Part shown: piece after piece, positions 10,543 to 20,514 of the stretch
Layout of the letters: the number at the start of each line of letters is the position of its first letter
How positions within the stretch are numbered: the stretch's first letter is position 1
Source: Diplonema japonicum
Lineage: Eukaryota > Euglenozoa > Diplonemea > Diplonemida > Diplonemidae
Length of the DNA: 64,000 nt
NCBI GenBank assembly: GCA_964019335.1
Contig: OZ025743.1
Location: forward strand, 186,001 to 250,000
Reading direction: 5' to 3'
Program-made: the position numbers and the translations under genes
Notes under the pieces: model-generated
What the model was told of the DNA's origin: nothing
The model's database searches: none
The model's input: only the letters and a program-made list of their open reading frames with translations

Positions 10543-10821
10543 TTAATCCTTCATAATATCTTTTTTTACCACCTGTACCGCGAAGGGTTGTGCCGGGTGG
10601 GCTTTTGTCTCGCCATATTTCTTCTTCATTTTCCCCACCTGTGTTCGTAAGATGCGGCCGCCGAACATGTGCTCCTTGATCCATTTTGCCGCAATTTCGT
10701 TGTCCTTGTTCACCCGCGATCGGAGTTCAATTGATTCTTTCTGCTGAGAGGTATTGACAATAACCTCCAAGTTTGAAGGGAGTTTTGTCCCTTTTGGTAT
10801 CTGAGTTTGACGTTTACCCAT
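10543..10821 (-). CDS. Small basic protein of unknown function
   Basis: ATG 10821 to TAA 10543 encodes 92 aa. The protein is rich in Lys, Arg and Gln (MGKRQTQIPKGTKLPSNL at the start) with a central helix (NKDNEIAAKWIKEHMFGG). It has no hydrophobic segment. The size and charge would fit an RNA-binding or ribosome-associated protein, but I do not recognise it. A farther upstream in-frame start would add a Lys-rich extension and was not chosen, because the A/T-rich leader before ATG 10821 looks like the leaders of the other genes. Confidence 0.6.
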   Translation of the reverse strand: MGKRQTQIPKGTKLPSNLEVIVNTSQQKESIELRSRVNKDNEIAAKWIKEHMFGGRILRTQVGKMKKKYGETKAHPAQPFAVQVVKKDIMKD

Positions 10822-11599
10822 TTTTCTTTTTTTTTTCTTTTGTGTGTGTGTGTCTTGGAATGCGGTGGATATTTTAAAAGCTAACAAAAAAAAAATATAA
10901 AATAGGGGGCGGAAAGAAACAAGAAATTACGGGAGAAAAAAAAAAGTGTAAGGGGGGGGGGGGGAAAAAGGGAGGGAAGGGTGGTGTATGTTTTTTTTTT
11001 TTTTTTTTCTTTTCTATCGCCCGTACTTTTTTTTTTTCCATTCTTTTTTTTTTTTTTCTGGGAAACGAAAAATAAAAAAAAAAAAAAAAAGGATTTGAAA
11101 AAAAAAAAGAAACGAAGATGGAAAAAAAAAAAACAGACACATGGGAAGTGAGAAAGCTGGTCATATTTTTTTTCCCCCTTTTTGTAAGTCGTTTTCTAAA
11201 AAATTCCACCCAATATAAGAATCACAGAAAAAAAAGAAAGAAAGAAAAAAAAAAAGAAGAATAAAAAAAGGAGAAAACAAAATGTCAAGACTGCAGTTAA
11301 GAATCATAGGCCGACATTGTCGGAGGAAACAAAATATAAAAAAAAAAAAAAAAAGAGAAAAAAAAAGAGGCCATCATCAGCAAGAAAGGTTTCATTGCAT
11401 GGTGGGCATCGACGAACCCTTTTGGAAGAAAAAAAAAATACGCTGAGCTGTGGGTTTTTTTTTTTTTTTTTGTCCGGGTGTCGGGCACTATGACTCATGG
11501 ATGAAATGCAGTGCATGAAAAAAAAAAAAAAAAAAACGTTGTTGTAAAAAAAGAAAAAAAAAAAAAAAAAAATACACTACTTTTTTTCCTCTTTTCTAT
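10822..11599. other. Spacer with a mixed-sequence island and small hairpin
   Basis: About 780 bp, mostly A and T runs. The island at 11280-11330 contains the short palindrome CCGACATTGTCGG (about 11311-11323). A second complex island lies at about 11370-11515. No coding frame is convincing. These islands could be 3' UTR or spacer-borne non-coding sequence. Confidence 0.4.
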
Positions 11600-13249
11600 T
11601 TAAGCACTTGCAGCCTTGAACTGGTCCCTCAGCACCCTCCTCAGGATTTTTCCGGAAGCAGATTTCGGGACCGATTCGATAAAATTGACTTCAGCAATGT
11701 GCTTATAAGAAATGGTGTCGGCGGCCACAAAGTCTTTAAGCTCCTGTTCTGTGGCGACCATGTCGGGTTTGAGCTGAACGCAAGCACGCGGGAGCTCACC
11801 AGACCTTTCGTCAGGGATCGGGATCACAGCGCAGTCGGCAACGGCAGGATGCGTGAGGAGAATCCCCTCCAGCTCCGCGGGGGCAACCTGAAAACCCTTC
11901 ACCTTAATAAGCTCTTTCAACCGATCAACCGAGAAATAGTTCCCTTCTTCATCATACTTGAAAATATCTCCTGTCCGGAGATACCCATCAGGCCGCATAA
12001 TATCGTCGGTGGCCTTTTGGTTCTTAAAGTACCCTTGCATGACCTGCGGACCCTTCACCTCAAGCTCGCCTTCTTGGTTAGGACCAAGGGTTTCACCTGT
12101 TGAAACATCGACTACTCGCAAAGAAGTGTTTGCCATTGCTTTTCCGCACGACCCGAATACGATGTCGGAACGGTCTGTGTAGTTCGATTGTACAAGTTTT
12201 TGAACGGGAGTAGCAGTGGCAGCAGGGGAGAGTTCTGTCATTCCGTATGCTTGAACAGCAGAGAGGTCTAACTTTTCGCACACAGATCGTTGAAGTTCTG
12301 CGTCGCAAGGCGCGGCGGCAGAGTACAATGTTTTCAAACTGCTCAAATCGTACTTCTGCACCAACGGATGCTTCGACAGAAAAATCATTATAGGCGGGAC
12401 AACCGGCGCAATGCTAACCTTCTCTTTTTGAACGGTGCTAAGAAAAAGCTCAGGGTCGAATCGGGGCATTGTGACCACCTTGTTCCCCACCGCCAACGGG
12501 ATAAACCCGCATACCACCATTGCGTAGATGTGAAACAGTGGGAGGACGCACAGCATGACAGAATGCTCATCACAACACAAACGAACGTCAGAATCCCTCG
12601 TAAGCTGTGCTACGTTAGCTACAATGTTGTGGTGGGATAACATCACGCCTTTTGGCAAACCGGTTGTTCCTGATGAATAAGGGAGGACTGCTGTGTCGTT
12701 CATCACATTAAGGTCTGTGAAATCCGGTTCCTCCAAACCTTTATCGCTTCGGATTCCAAAATGTTCCGTCCCCGCTTCTCCGAGAACTTTAACGCAAGAT
12801 GGTGGCAACCCGACGCGTTCAGCAGCTTCCTTTGCAATTGTCTCTAGAGGTGGGATGGTTAGAATTTGATCGACCTCGGAATCTTGGATTTGATGTTGCA
12901 GTTCCCTAGCATGGTATACAGGATTTGCGGTTGAAACGGGGATTCCTCTGCTCGCGGCGCCGAGCATGGCGATCATGAACTCGGGGCTGTTTGGCATGAA
13001 TAGAAGAAGCCTCCCCACTTTTTCAGCGTCCAAACCTTTTCCGCAGGCTGTAATGCATGTTCTAATCTTGTCGAAGTGCAGTTCTCGCCCGTCGACGGCG
13101 TCCTTGAACGCTACCTGGCCTACACGGCGCGACCATTGACCTTGCTCTTCTAAGTACGCTGGGAGCGTCATGTTGACAGGTATGTCGATTGTGGCCCCGT
13201 GCGTGTTCCGCCTTACACATCGGGATAATGGTCTTGCGGCGGTTTTCAT
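11600..13249 (-). CDS. 4-coumarate-CoA-ligase-like acyl-CoA synthetase
   Basis: ATG 13249 to TAA 11600 encodes 549 aa, the usual length for the 4CL/long-chain acyl-CoA synthetase branch of the ANL superfamily. These enzymes activate a carboxylic acid to acyl-AMP and then acyl-CoA. Motifs in order: the P-loop-like YSSGTTGLPKGV at 191-202, LPLFHIYAM, YGMTE near 336, YLRTGD, the hinge-region GFQVAPAELE, and PKSASGKILRR with the catalytic Lys near 536. The first 17 residues (MKTAARPLSRCVRRNTHG) are basic and acid-free, which suggests a mitochondrial presequence. The C-terminus (KAASA) is not a standard peroxisomal signal. The acid substrate cannot be deduced. The gene upstream ends only 70 bp before this start. 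Confidence 0.92.
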   Translation of the reverse strand: MKTAARPLSRCVRRNTHGATIDIPVNMTLPAYLEEQGQWSRRVGQVAFKDAVDGRELHFDKIRTCITACGKGLDAEKVGRLLLFMPNSPEFMIAMLGAASRGIPVSTANPVYHARELQHQIQDSEVDQILTIPPLETIAKEAAERVGLPPSCVKVLGEAGTEHFGIRSDKGLEEPDFTDLNVMNDTAVLPYSSGTTGLPKGVMLSHHNIVANVAQLTRDSDVRLCCDEHSVMLCVLPLFHIYAMVVCGFIPLAVGNKVVTMPRFDPELFLSTVQKEKVSIAPVVPPIMIFLSKHPLVQKYDLSSLKTLYSAAAPCDAELQRSVCEKLDLSAVQAYGMTELSPAATATPVQKLVQSNYTDRSDIVFGSCGKAMANTSLRVVDVSTGETLGPNQEGELEVKGPQVMQGYFKNQKATDDIMRPDGYLRTGDIFKYDEEGNYFSVDRLKELIKVKGFQVAPAELEGILLTHPAVADCAVIPIPDERSGELPRACVQLKPDMVATEQELKDFVAADTISYKHIAEVNFIESVPKSASGKILRRVLRDQFKAASA

Positions 13250-13319
13250 TTTTTTTTTTTTTATTCCTGGAATTTTTTTTTTTGGGGGGTGAAAAAAAAA
13301 AAAAAAAGAAATTATTGTT

Positions 13320-13802
13320 TCACCTCATCCCGCCCAAATCGTTATTTAGCAGCCATTCTCCTTTTTCGTACATACACCGCTGCAGGTCGAGCCTGTCCTC
13401 GGCTATTCGTGATGTGACCGTGAATTCAAATCGGAGCGAGCGTCTGAACCATTCCTTAGACGTCCAGATCAGCTGCCGTTCGCTTTTTTTCAGCAACGCG
13501 CGGTACAGGCGGATGGCTTCCTCTTCTGTTGGGGGTTGTCTTCGGGAAAGGTCGAGGCGGGGCTTCAGAAAGGCTGCAGTGTCGAAATCAGTGGTCAGCC
13601 GCACCACCGAGGACGGTCTCATGACTGCCTTCACATGTCTCTTCTCCATTTCTTGAACCGGCCTCCCTGCTGGATTGACCTTTCTGTTCATACCCCCTGC
13701 ATTCCCAAAGGCCGATGTCCTCCCCTTTCCCATCATCGGCGACGTTGTTCCCAACCTGCTACCTGTTGCATCTGATAACTTGTACACCGTTCTACGCAAC
13801 AT
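13320..13802 (-). CDS. LYR-motif (Complex1_LYR) mitochondrial protein
   Basis: ATG 13802 to TGA 13320 encodes 160 aa. The C-terminal half contains AIRLYRALLK followed by a helical stretch with a conserved Phe/Arg pattern (WFRRSLRFEF), as in LYRM proteins. These act in mitochondria as assembly factors or accessory subunits that bind acyl carrier protein. Residues 1-75 are basic, Gly/Met/Arg-rich and could include a mitochondrial targeting region. The chosen start excludes an upstream proline/lysine run that belongs to the leader. A 19-base G run (C on the coding strand) lies about 50 bp upstream of the start. Confidence 0.75.
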   Translation of the reverse strand: MLRRTVYKLSDATGSRLGTTSPMMGKGRTSAFGNAGGMNRKVNPAGRPVQEMEKRHVKAVMRPSSVVRLTTDFDTAAFLKPRLDLSRRQPPTEEEAIRLYRALLKKSERQLIWTSKEWFRRSLRFEFTVTSRIAEDRLDLQRCMYEKGEWLLNNDLGGMR

Positions 13803-14233
13803 TTTTTTTTTCGCCTCTTTTTTTTTGAATTTGAATTTGAAAAGAATCGGGGGGGGGGGGGGGGGGGGATACAAAATCTTGTCAGAACCAGACTTTTTTT
13901 TTTGTCATACTTAAATATGTTTTCCTTGTTTTTTTTTTTTTTTTTTTTTTTTTTATTCCCCCTTTTTTTATGTCACGGGGTGGTGGAGTGGAACAAAAAA
14001 AAAAAAAAAAAAAATGGGGCTTTGGTTGCAACACTATTTGGCGTTAAGTGTGCAGCGAAAAAAGAAGGGGGAATAAAAAAAAAGAAAAAAGCATGAGGGG
14101 ATCTTTTTTTGTTTCTTTTTTTTCTTTTGTTTGTTTGTCTGCTTTTGCGGGGAATTTCTTTCCCCCCTCCCCTTTTTTTTTTCATTCTATTTTTTTTGGT
14201 TTTCCTGCCTCAGCTTTTTCACCCTTCTCTCTC
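13803..14233. other. Spacer carrying a type A dispersed repeat
   Basis: Homopolymers (T, A and a G run) surround the 45-bp repeat at 14014-14058. The rest is pyrimidine-rich on the plus strand. No gene is supported. Confidence 0.5.
14014..14058 (+). repeat. 45-bp dispersed repeat type A, subfamily 1
   Basis: Begins ATGGGGCTTTGGTTGCAACA and ends GTTAAGTGTGCAGCGA, directly after a 20-base A run. It reads the same as the copy at 38356-38400 and differs at about six positions from the copies at 17029-17073 and 30206-30250. All four copies share orientation and an adjoining A run. Confidence 0.85.
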
Positions 14234-15261
14234 TCATATCACAGCACGCACCCCACCAGCCGCGCCCTCAGCTTGTTCCTCTGCATATTCATCTTCATAT
14301 TCACCGGATTCCACTGCACCCTTTTCACGAAGTTCACTGGCATCAGATGAGTATACTGAAGATGAACCGTAGTCTGCCATGAAGTCGGACCTGCTTTTCA
14401 AAACAACATTGGCAGCAAGCCCGCCAAGTGCAATGCAACAGAACAGCGATGAGAACAAGATGATGACCCATATCCCGTCTGAAAGATCGGACCGCTTCCC
14501 AGCGGGAGGAGCGGCCGGTTGTGGGGACGGTGTGATGGAGACCGTTTCTGTATTGTAACTTTCCACCAACGCAGTTGGTCCAACGAAGGTCCTACCGATG
14601 TACGAGGTGTTGACAATGGCTTGATCCATGAATACCGTGAGATCCCGTGTTACTTGGGTCTCATCGAGCGACGGGGCAAGATTAACAGCCATGAAATGAA
14701 CCTCCAATGCTTGATTTTCTACGGTAATGTGATTAAACCATTTTACCTCGCCTGTAACGACTCCTCTACATTCCCTGTGATCGTCTCTTGGAGGCGGCTT
14801 TGTTGTAAGGTCTGTTTCCGGGTTCGACTTTATCTTCTCTGTCTTAACACAGACCTTCAAAACTTTAATGTTGTTGCTCGACACCCCGCGTGTATTCAAC
14901 ACGGTTTGCAGCATCGCACCAACATCCTCTCGGTACATCGTTACGTTAAAAGTGTCCGGAATGCTCATTCCCGCAAAAATTGTCAGCTTCATAACAAGCT
15001 TTCTGTAATACTCGTCATAGAGGTCTCGTAACGGGGTTTTTAATGTGGGTGCGGGGGGGTTTGTGAACCCGCTGGGGGGTTCCGGTGCCCCGCCGATGGA
15101 CACTGGGGTCGGGTTCAACGCAACTGGAGCGTAAGCACCACCTGCGTCTCGGTCTGCCAATGCTGGGTCAACTATTAAACCCGGAGAGACTCGTTGTGGT
15201 GTGCTTGCCGGCCATTCTTCAAGAGTGACAGATGTGACTGTCACGACTGTGTGTGTGGGGG

Positions 15262-15326
<65 letters not shown>

Positions 15327-15573
15327 CATACCGTCTCCTGTATCAATCTGGCTGAACGACGATAGCAGGGTTAAGTCCAAATTTGCAGCTACCTCGTCAA
15401 ACTGGGTTGGGACTGTGAACGTGTACTCTCGTGTTGTCGGGTCGGCTGTTTTTTTTTTTTTTTTTTTTTTCTTCCCACGATGTTGCGATGGAACAGATGC
15501 ATGTGTAGAACCAAGATGTTCCGTACAAACAGACGGTAGAAGTGGCTGAAGAGCATGTTGCGACGAGAAATAT

Positions 15574-15606
<33 letters not shown>

Positions 15607-15681
15607 CAAAGCCGGAGAAAGAGGGAGGAAGAATAAGAGGGGGGGGAACAGTAAAAAAAGGGGGGGGAAAGGGTATTTCAT
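14234..15681 (-). CDS. Type I membrane protein with signal peptide, four exons
   Basis: Exons: 15681-15604, 15545-15479, 15445-15332 and 15246-14234. Introns are 58 nt (GTATTT...TTCAG), 33 nt (GTGGGA...ACAG) and 85 nt (GTATGC...ACACAG), nearly all T or A runs. Phases agree at every junction, giving 423 aa. Exon 1 encodes exactly the signal peptide (MKYPFPPLFLLFPPLLFFLP, then LSPALF). The ectodomain has several NxT/NxS sites and few Cys. A region around VTMYREDVGAMLQTVLNTRG resembles the FxxDV/A..L pattern of small extracellular alpha/beta domains in protist surface proteins, but no family is assigned. The transmembrane segment is at about 344-369, followed by an acidic 54-residue tail. It is a probable surface or endomembrane protein. 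Confidence 0.75.
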
Positions 15682-15819
15682 TTTTTCATTTTTTTTTTTT
15701 TACCCCTTCTTTCTTTTTTTTTTGTTGTTGGGAGAAACGAATAAAAAAGAAGAAAAAGAAAAAAAAACTCGATCTATTTTTGCGGTGCGCTGGTTGGTGC
15801 CCACCGTGGACGGGGGATC

Positions 15820-16995
15820 CTACACGTGCCTGTCACCATTCTGCGGTTGCATCCTGGTGCCGGCCGTCGGGGTTTGCCTGTCCGTCATGGACGGCATCTG
15901 CGCTAAGAACATCGGTCGCAGTCCCTCCAAATAGGGGGCTGTTTGGGTTGACGAGAACAGGGGTCTCTTGTCGTAGCCATGCATCGCTGGTGCGCCTAGG
16001 TTTCTCAGGGAGTGTACTCTGGTCATCCTTCTTGCCGGGAAGCCGCTTTTGTTGCCCTTTGCCGCACATGCTTGCACTCTATTGAGGATGTACCGCAGAC
16101 GTGCGGCTTTTCTCTCCAACAGACTGCTCTCCCCATGTTCCCCGTATAAGGATATACCGGTCGTCATCTCAAAATCAATTGCCAGCTCCATCGTGGTGAT
16201 TGACGTCTTCTTCGATCCTAGGTACCACCTCAGACCTTGCAGCCAGGGTAGCACATGTTTCAACTGCTTTTTCAGTATCTCACCCGTTGCTCCGTGCGCA
16301 ACAAGCATCTCCTCCGTCGGTACCGGGCATCTTGTTCCGGTCGTCGTCTCTTTCCAAGGATATGGTCTTATAACATGCACCGTCCTCTCCGCTGCTCTAC
16401 TGTCACGCAACGCCACCACTCGCACCAGGTAGCTCTGCACCAGTCGCGCTTGTTTCTGCACTTCCGCTCCCGTTCCTCTCACCACTACACCGTGTAGCGC
16501 CGTTGCTTTCGGCAGCCCTTCTCTTTTGACCTCCGCGTACACACTTTCCTGCTGCGCTTGTCTCGCAGGGGCACACTCCCACAGCGCGTGCTCTGTGATC
16601 TGCTCCGTCGTCTCCGCCTGGTGGTCGCAGACATCACATGTGAGCTTGTCTGCCACATCAAGCTTCTTGCTCCATACTTTTGGGTGTACCGTGAAGATCG
16701 CTCCACAGATGACCCTCCTCGTTCTGAAAGCACTTAGCGGGTGTCTGGCCAGTGTTTTTCTCCACATGCTGTTCGTAAGAGGATGTGCCCCCTTCTCTGC
16801 GTCCTCAAACGTTGGTCGACAGCTTACGAGTTGTTTCATGATAGCAGGTCTCAGCACCTCCCTCACCTGGTGCTTCCTCTCGTGCGCCGACTTCTCGTAC
16901 AGGCCCTCCATGAACTGCCACTTCTTCTCTACTAGCGGTAGCCACCTGCGTACGGCCGTTCCCACTGGCCCCACTGCTGGTAGCTCCGTATCTTC

Positions 16996-17020
<25 letters not shown>
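15820..17020 (-). mobile_element. 5'-truncated non-LTR retrotransposon, C-terminal fragment
   Basis: An open frame of about 390 codons ends at 15820 with no proper N-terminus. It opens beside the A run at about 17000-17027. It contains CDVCDHQAETTEQITEH and ALWEC, a CX2CX12HX4C zinc motif typical of the region after the reverse transcriptase in site-specific or related LINEs, and then a helical C-terminal domain ending in LRWYLGSKKTSITTMELAIDFE-like sequence. That last motif recurs in a shorter fragment at 27880-28120. No reverse transcriptase catalytic motif remains, so it is a dead-on-arrival 5' truncation. It lies 138 bp upstream of the signal-peptide gene and on the same strand. Confidence 0.75.
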
Positions 17021-17028
<8 letters not shown>

Positions 17029-17073
17029 ATGGGGCTTTGATTGCAACACTAGGTGGCGTTAAGCGTGCAACGA
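17029..17073 (+). repeat. 45-bp dispersed repeat type A, subfamily 2
   Basis: Same block order as the copy at 14014-14058, but with CTTTGATTGCAACACTAGGT in the middle. An A run of about 28 bases precedes it. It sits exactly at the 5' breakpoint of the truncated retroelement, which may mark the insertion junction. Confidence 0.85.
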
Positions 17074-17649
17074 AGGATGAACTACCTACTTGATTACAGG
17101 GGGCGCTCCTCGACCGAGCAGTAGCTTCTTCTGCGTTCCGCGTCGTGTCCTTAATGCATGCGGTGTGCTCAACCCTAGCCGGGACGTCCCGGGTAACCAA
17201 GATTCTGCGCTCGTGCAGTTTGCTGCCTGTTCGTCACCCTGAGCATCTGCGTTACGTTCTTCCACTCGGGCGCTACCGGTGATGACCGACGAGGAGGTCA
17301 ACAGCGAACAACACATCTGATATACTTCTTATATTTCCATGTTATCCCCACCACCTTACTTAAAACAACAAAAAGGGAACGGCGGAAACAAAAGAAAAGA
17401 AGATATAAAAAAAAGAAAAAGAAGAAAAAGGACTCCTTTTTCTTCTTCTTCTTCTTCTTTTTAATTTGTTTCTTCAAAAAAAAAAAAAAAAAAAAAAAAA
17501 AAAGAAAAGAAAGAAAAGCTAGATTTTTTTTTAACGGTGAAGCCTTTTTTTTTTTTTTTTCTTTTAAAAAAAAATGGGCCTCGACCTCTTCTTCCTCTTT
17601 TTCTAATATATAAAAAAACTAAAAAAAAAAAAAAAAAAACGAAATTTTC
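17074..17649. other. Spacer with a complex island and homopolymers
   Basis: 17074-17330 is non-repetitive sequence with an open minus frame of about 76 codons, but no recognisable product. It could be more retroelement debris or an unannotated exon. 17331-17649 is A- and T-rich simple sequence. Nothing else is recognised. Confidence 0.4.
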
Positions 17650-18552
17650 TTACAAACCCAACACCTTTTTAATCTCCTTCTCACATTTTGCGTAGGATTC
17701 TACATACGCAGGAATCCTTCTCATCCTTCCCAAATACCTGTGAATTGCAGGGTACTGCAAAGGAGGCAACAGCCCAACAACGTTAAACTGGTCCACCTCC
17801 GCTACCAGGAGGAAGTCAGCAATAGAAAGCGTGTTACCAGCTGCGTAGGAAGACGCTGTGAGCCGCCCTTCCATGGAGGTCAAAATGGGTTCGCATTTAA
17901 CTCGAGCTTCCGAGATTAAGTGGGGCCGCTCCTCGGGCTTTCCAAAGAATATTGGAAGGAATGCTTCAGTCGTCAGTTTTCTGACCTGCGCGAGATGGTA
18001 CCCTAGGTAAGAGTCCAACCGGATCTGTGCTTTTTCATCATGTTCATTGGGAAGCAAAGTGGACCCTTTCGCGATGTACTGAAGAATTGCACTTGATTCA
18101 TTTAAGACAAAATCGCCGTGGTCTTCAATAAGAGCGGGTACCATGCCTGCGGGGTTCTGTTTCAGCATTTCTTCGGTTTTGTGTTCCCCCGTGAACAGGT
18201 CCACGATTTGCTGTTCAACGGATAGACGGAGGTAATCAACGGCCATGTTAACAGACCTGCACGGCTGTGAGATGTTATGCGTCAGGAGTTTCCAGTTATT
18301 CCGCCTCGCGACCTGGGAACCATGACCGGACTTCCCAGCCACGGAAGGTGAGCTACTGTATCTGTACTGATAAACTGGCACCCTTGGAGGTGAGGCTGGC
18401 TGACGGTGTACAGGTGTCACCGGTGTTGCAGGGGTAAAAACCTGTACAGGAACAGGCGACACCGGAGCGTGGTACGAAGGCGACCCGTACTGCGGGGACA
18501 CCGTGTGGGACACCGAGTACCTAGGCCGGGGGGGGCTGATGTAGCGCGACAT
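17650..18552 (-). CDS. Glutathione S-transferase with proline-rich N-terminal extension
   Basis: ATG 18552 to TAA 17650 encodes 300 aa. Residues 1-85 are Pro/Ser/Tyr-rich with repeated SPxY/PVSP motifs and are probably disordered. From about residue 95 there is a thioredoxin-like GST N-domain: ISQPCRSVNMAVDYL supplies the Ser-x-Pro-type active-site region, PAGMVPALIED holds the cis-Pro, and ESSAILQYIA is the glutathione-binding Glu-Ser. An alpha-helical C-domain follows, ending in LSIADFLLVAEVDQF, the conserved N-cap/hydrophobic staple region. It looks theta-like. The likely role is cytosolic glutathione conjugation or thiol chemistry. The chosen start removes an upstream polylysine stretch. 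Note that the frame is open upstream toward the preceding gene, as described for 18557-20351. Confidence 0.88.
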   Translation of the reverse strand: MSRYISPPRPRYSVSHTVSPQYGSPSYHAPVSPVPVQVFTPATPVTPVHRQPASPPRVPVYQYRYSSSPSVAGKSGHGSQVARRNNWKLLTHNISQPCRSVNMAVDYLRLSVEQQIVDLFTGEHKTEEMLKQNPAGMVPALIEDHGDFVLNESSAILQYIAKGSTLLPNEHDEKAQIRLDSYLGYHLAQVRKLTTEAFLPIFFGKPEERPHLISEARVKCEPILTSMEGRLTASSYAAGNTLSIADFLLVAEVDQFNVVGLLPPLQYPAIHRYLGRMRRIPAYVESYAKCEKEIKKVLGL

Positions 18553-18556
18553 TTTT

Positions 18557-20351
18557 TTATTCTTTTTTTTTTTTTTTTTTTTTTTTTTCACTCCGTCTTT
18601 TTTTTTTTTTTTTTTTTTTTCCCCCACCCCCACACCCCATCCAAAAAAAAAAAAAAAAAAAAAAAAAAGGACGATCAGGACTATTTCTTGTTCCCCACAA
18701 AAAAAAAAAAAAACTCCCCAAACCTGTCAGTGTCAGCTGGTTCACACCACCATATATATCACCCGTCCCGTCGATGGCGTTTAGAGAAATAAACAGATTC
18801 TAATATTTTTTAAAAAAAAAACTTTTTTCCCCCCCCCCATACCTTATCCTTTGCAACTGTACTAGTAGATGTGATAAATGCAGTCACCGACACCTTGTAA
18901 GGCGTGTCCCTCTTGAGCACAACGGCACGGTATGACAGCCGACCATCACCGGTTGAAGTGGAAGTCAGCTCGATCCTGTCTAGGTTACGATTGACCACAC
19001 CGATCCAAGACGTAGACGTGGCAGTGGTAGGTATCACCCAAGGGTACAGCGGAACAGCCAACCACGAAGAGAGCAACTGCGTCCCAACCCAAATAGGCGG
19101 CAAGGTGTCGTCAAGCAGCGCACGAAATCCGTAAATAAAATCAACATGCACAGCATAATAGTCAAACACGGTAAGGCTGTTGTACGACCCTAACAAAACA
19201 GAAAATGTTAAATTCTCAGACGTCGGGAATGTTACACAGGTGTTTGTTGTCCTCCATGCGTTCGGGGGGATCAATGTGTCTACCGACGTCTGCAGCACGG
19301 TCCCGTCATCGTTTGATATTGCTCTGATAGAAATGTTCCGTTCTGTCTCGGACTTCACCCTGCCCACCCCACAGAGCACTTCACCGGGTTCTGAAAACAT
19401 AACATGCTCAACAGATATCGAATTGGGGTTCTCTCCCACGTGCTGTATGGTAAGCTTCAGGTACCCCCCAAGGCCTGTTTCATGGGTAGCATCGATCGAC
19501 GCCACTGGATCGCGTTTTATTTCCCAATCTGCTGATTTCAGTTCCATCGTCAAGTCCGGGTTCTTATCCTTCGAGTTGTCCAACGGGACATATTGCACAA
19601 ACCCGGTTTTCATCGTCAGAATGTGCCCTGGGGTGTCTGTTGACACAGCGCTTGACAACAACACCGCTGACGAGGATTGACTTGACGATCTTACTCCATT
19701 CCCAGTTACAGGAATCCACGTCATTGTTATTGGAACAGTTGGATTGCTTGACTCTGTATATGTTGCTGTGAGAACGTTCAAAGTGTATGGAAGACAGGCA
19801 CCTGTAGGACGTGTTACAGCGGAAGGAGCGATGAAGATGTAAGGAGTGTGTGGGCTTGTGAACGAACCTGTGGTGCCAGGTGCGTTGTATTGAAGGAGGA
19901 TGGAGGTGGAAGAGGTGGCGATGGGAAGAGAAGTTGATAGTTGTCGGGAGTTGACGTAGAATCTTACAGACGAGGCTGTCCAGTCGATGCGGAGCTCAAC
20001 GCCGTTTAAGTCGTGGATGTCTGTGGCCACCCAGCCATATTGCGTCCATGTAGTCTTTGCGACAGTGTCCACAACCGAAGCTTTGAAAGTGCTTGAGCTT
20101 TCTTCCATCCAAAGGGATATGTCATGGCCGTTGACATGGAGTCCCATTCCTCTTTCAACGCCGACGCAGCCGCCTGCGTCGCTGTTGTTTATTCTCACGG
20201 CGAACCGGCCGTAGCTGACCGTGGTGCTTCCTGTGACTTCTCCGCCTGTGTAGCCGTCGGAGATGGCTTTCACCACCTCCGTGTTAGATCTTTCCATGTT
20301 CCCAAGAAAGACTAGTGTGGCGAGGAGCGCGGATGTTGTGGCGGTGGACAT
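18557..20351 (-). CDS. Secreted or surface protein with signal peptide; 3' end unresolved
   Basis: ATG 20351 starts a 503-codon exon (to 18843). Residues 1-22 are a hydrophobic signal-like segment, and the rest is a Ser/Thr/Val-rich beta-type ectodomain with scattered NxS/T sites and few Cys. An intron at 18842-18800 (43 nt, GTATGG...TTAG) leads to exon 2 at 18799-18724, and another 43-nt intron (18723-18681, GTTTGG...ATAG) is likely. After that the frame runs into T and A homopolymers and shows no stop before the GST start, with which it is in phase. Reading without the second intron gives a stop at 18557. The C-terminus is therefore unknown. A phenylalanine-rich membrane anchor after LTLTVLIV would be possible. 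The family is not recognised. Confidence 0.6.
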
Positions 20352-20407
20352 TTTTTTTTTTTTTTTTCGAAATACAAAAATTCCCAGCCTCCCCTCCCCA
20401 CCCCTCG

Positions 20408-20408
<1 letters not shown>

Positions 20409-20476
<68 letters not shown>
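20409..20476. repeat. 68-nt uninterrupted T run
   Basis: One of the longest single-base runs in the window, in the short spacer between the secreted-protein gene and the upstream helical-protein gene. Confidence 0.8.
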
Positions 20477-20477
<1 letters not shown>

Positions 20478-20514
20478 GTGGTATGAATGAAAAAAAAAAG
20501 AATTTTTTTTTTTT

